Below are positions 5,816 through 7,447 of a stretch of 7,447 bases of DNA, piece after piece (the stretch's first letter is position 1; each line of letters opens with the position of its first letter). The stretch is from an uncultured Beijerinckiaceae bacterium (GTDB lineage: Bacteria; Pseudomonadota; Alphaproteobacteria; Rhizobiales; Beijerinckiaceae): NCBI GenBank assembly GCA_937863205.1, contig CALMGA010000362.1, positions 1-7,447 of the forward strand, written 5' to 3'. The notes beneath the pieces are model-generated. The model worked only from the letters and a program-made list of their open reading frames with translations, ran no database searches and was not told where the DNA came from. The position numbers and the translations under genes were made by a program.

Positions 5816-7447
5816 TCAGCTGCAGCCGCTCGTCGAGCCGCATGTGTCGCACTTCAGGCAGGTGCCGTTGCGCACCAGGGTGAAATTGCCGCACTCGGTG
5901 CAGGCTTCGCCGGTGTAGCCTTTCATTCGGGCGACGCTGCGCTTTTCGGCGTGGGTGCCGAAGGGCGACAGCATCGTGTCCTCGCTGCGAGCCTCCCCGC
6001 TCAGCACGTCCGTGACGTCGCGAAGCTCGGCTTCGCGGAACCCGGGTCGCAGCGCGGTGGCGCCGGCGCGCCCGCCGCCGCCGAGCACCGCCGCGCCGAC
6101 CAGCGCCCCACCCTGCACCAGCATCAGCTTGTCGGCCTTGGATCGGACAAAGCCCTTGGACACGAACTTGGCCGTGGAAGCCGGCACCTCGGGCATCGGC
6201 ACGGCCTTGCCCTGCCGCTCCCCGCCGCCCAGCACGTCCGGCCCGATCTCGGACGGGTCGATGTGGGCGAGTTCGTTGCGTCCGAGATAGGAGATCGCCA
6301 GCTCGCGGAAGACGTAGTCCAGGATCGAGGTCGCGTTCTTGATCGCGTCGTTGCCCTGCACGAGGCCGGCCGGCTCGAACCTCGTGAAGGTGAAGGCCTC
6401 CACATACTCGTCGAGGGGGACGCCGTACTGCAGGCCGACCGAGATCGCGATGGCGAAGTTGTTCATCAGGCTGCGGAAGGCGGCGCCCTCCTTGTGCATG
6501 TCGATGAATATCTCGCCGATGCGGCCATCCTGGTACTCGCCGGTGCGCAGGTACACCTTGTGGCCGCCGACGACCGCCTTCTGCGTGTAGCCCTTGCGGC
6601 GATCGGGGAGACGCTCGCGCTCGCGCACCCGCTCGACGCGCTCGACCACGCGCTCGATGATCTTCTCGGCCACCGCCGCCGCCCGCGCGGGAAGCGGCGC
6701 GGCGAGCACGGCGTCGATCGCCTCGTCGATCTCGTCCTCCTCGTCGGCGATGAGCTGGCTGTTGAGCGGCTGCGACAGCTTGGAGCCGTCGCGGTAGAGC
6801 GCGTTCGCCTTCAGCGCCAAGCGCCAGGACAGCATGTAGGCGTCCTTGCACTCCTCCACCGTGGCGTCGCTGGGCATGTTGATGGTCTTGGAGATCGCGC
6901 CCGAGATGAAGGGCTGCGCGGCCGCCATCATGCGGATGTGGCTGTCCACGCTGAGGTATCGCTTGCCGATGCGTCCGCAGGCATTGGCGCAGTCGAAGAC
7001 CGCATAGTGCTTCGTTTGCAGGTGCGGCGCACCTTCCACCGTCATCGCGCCGCAGACGTGAACGTTGGCCGCCTCCACATCCGCCTTGGAGAAGCCGAGG
7101 TGGGCGAGAAGGTCGAAGGTGGGTTCCTCCAGCCTGGCCGCGGGCACCTTCAGAGCGCCGGTGAGGAAGTCGGCGCCGAGCGTCCATTTGTTGAAGATGA
7201 ACTTGATGTCGAAGGCCGAGCCGGCGGCTTTCTCCAACTCGTCGAGCTTGGCGTCCGTGAAGCCTTTCGCCCGCAGCGTCGCGGAGTTCACCGCCGGCGC
7301 CTGCCGCAAAGACCCGTGGCCCACCGCATAGGCTTCGATTTCGGCGATCGCCGCCTCGCGGTAGCCGAGTGCGCGCAGCGCGTCGGGCACGGCGCGGTTG
7401 ATGATCTTGAAGTAGCCGCCGCCGGCGAGCTTCTTGAACTTCACCAG
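5816..7447 (-). CDS. nrdJ: vitamin B12-dependent (class II) ribonucleotide reductase, C-terminal part
   Basis: This is the last 543 residues of adenosylcobalamin-dependent ribonucleoside reductase, which makes deoxyribonucleotides for DNA synthesis without oxygen or an iron subunit. The frame is open through the right window edge, so the first half is missing. Residue numbers count from the GTG codon at 7444. Class II landmarks are [14 protein letters not shown] (128-141), [13 protein letters not shown] (161-173) and [14 protein letters not shown] (178-191), all in the end of the catalytic barrel. An acidic/charged coiled segment (234-280) follows. A TSCPD-type domain (about 286-360) comes next, with [15 protein letters not shown] variable linker rich in Gly/Ala (about 410-505) leads to a cysteine-rich tail, [18 protein letters not shown] and CGSTSGCS (515-542), which likely binds zinc or passes electrons to the active site. 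The alphaproteobacterial form is usually about 1,200 residues. No B12 riboswitch can be assessed here because the 5' end is absent. Confidence 0.95.
   Translation of the reverse strand: MVKFKKLAGGGYFKIINRAVPDALRALGYREAAIAEIEAYAVGHGSLRQAPAVNSATLRAKGFTDAKLDELEKAAGSAFDIKFIFNKWTLGADFLTGALKVPAARLEEPTFDLLAHLGFSKADVEAANVHVCGAMTVEGAPHLQTKHYAVFDCANACGRIGKRYLSVDSHIRMMAAAQPFISGAISKTINMPSDATVEECKDAYMLSWRLALKANALYRDGSKLSQPLNSQLIADEEDEIDEAIDAVLAAPLPARAAAVAEKIIERVVERVERVRERERLPDRRKGYTQKAVVGGHKVYLRTGEYQDGRIGEIFIDMHKEGAAFRSLMNNFAIAISVGLQYGVPLDEYVEAFTFTRFEPAGLVQGNDAIKNATSILDYVFRELAISYLGRNELAHIDPSEIGPDVLGGGERQGKAVPMPEVPASTAKFVSKGFVRSKADKLMLVQGGALVGAAVLGGGGRAGATALRPGFREAELRDVTDVLSGEARSEDTMLSPFGTHAEKRSVARMKGYTGEACTECGNFTLVRNGTCLKCDTCGSTSGCS

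Noticed and set aside
5751..7187. 478-codon minus-strand frame overlapping nrdJ
   Set aside because: It is a frame-shifted reading of nrdJ with Arg/Gly-rich, low-information sequence. The nrdJ frame carries all the conserved motifs.

Overview
This 7.4-kb window is high-GC DNA with dense, often overlapping genes. The protein families point to an alphaproteobacterium, probably of the Hyphomicrobiales. The main reasons are a class II (B12-dependent) ribonucleotide reductase of the long alphaproteobacterial type, a GGAAC-N16-CGTT promoter of the kind read by the alphaproteobacterial stress sigma factor EcfG, and GTG/TTG starts with short translational overlaps. The assignment is inferred from these features, not from a database search.

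Left part (1-3373, plus strand): four genes are packed head to tail. They are the 3' end of a PIG-L deacetylase, a GT4 glycosyltransferase, a CelD/BcsL-type GNAT acyltransferase and a class I SAM methyltransferase. The gap between the first two is 1 nt and the next two junctions are 4-nt stop/start overlaps, so they are almost certainly one translationally coupled operon. Together the four activities could transfer an N-acetylated sugar, deacetylate it, re-acylate the free amine and methylate the product. The product itself is unknown.

Middle part (3358-4607): two small minus-strand genes follow. One encodes an Ala/Pro-rich exported protein whose 3' end overlaps the methyltransferase gene tail to tail by 16 nt. 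The other is a 60-codon acidic, hydrophilic protein preceded by a near-ideal EcfG promoter, which suggests a general-stress gene. A stem-loop lies between them. About 490 nt of non-coding DNA follows (4122-4607), holding a nested set of inverted repeats (4162-4267) that could fold into a multi-branched RNA.

Right part (4608-7447): a plus-strand NAD-dependent lactate/malate-family dehydrogenase has an enlarged substrate loop like that of L-2-hydroxyisocaproate dehydrogenases. Facing it, on the minus strand and cut by the window edge, is the C-terminal 543 residues of nrdJ, followed by a perfect 12-bp stem-loop.

No transposon, CRISPR array, rRNA or complete tRNA was seen. The best leads for something new are the coupled four-gene sugar-modification cassette, the branched inverted-repeat element, and the EcfG-promoter small protein.
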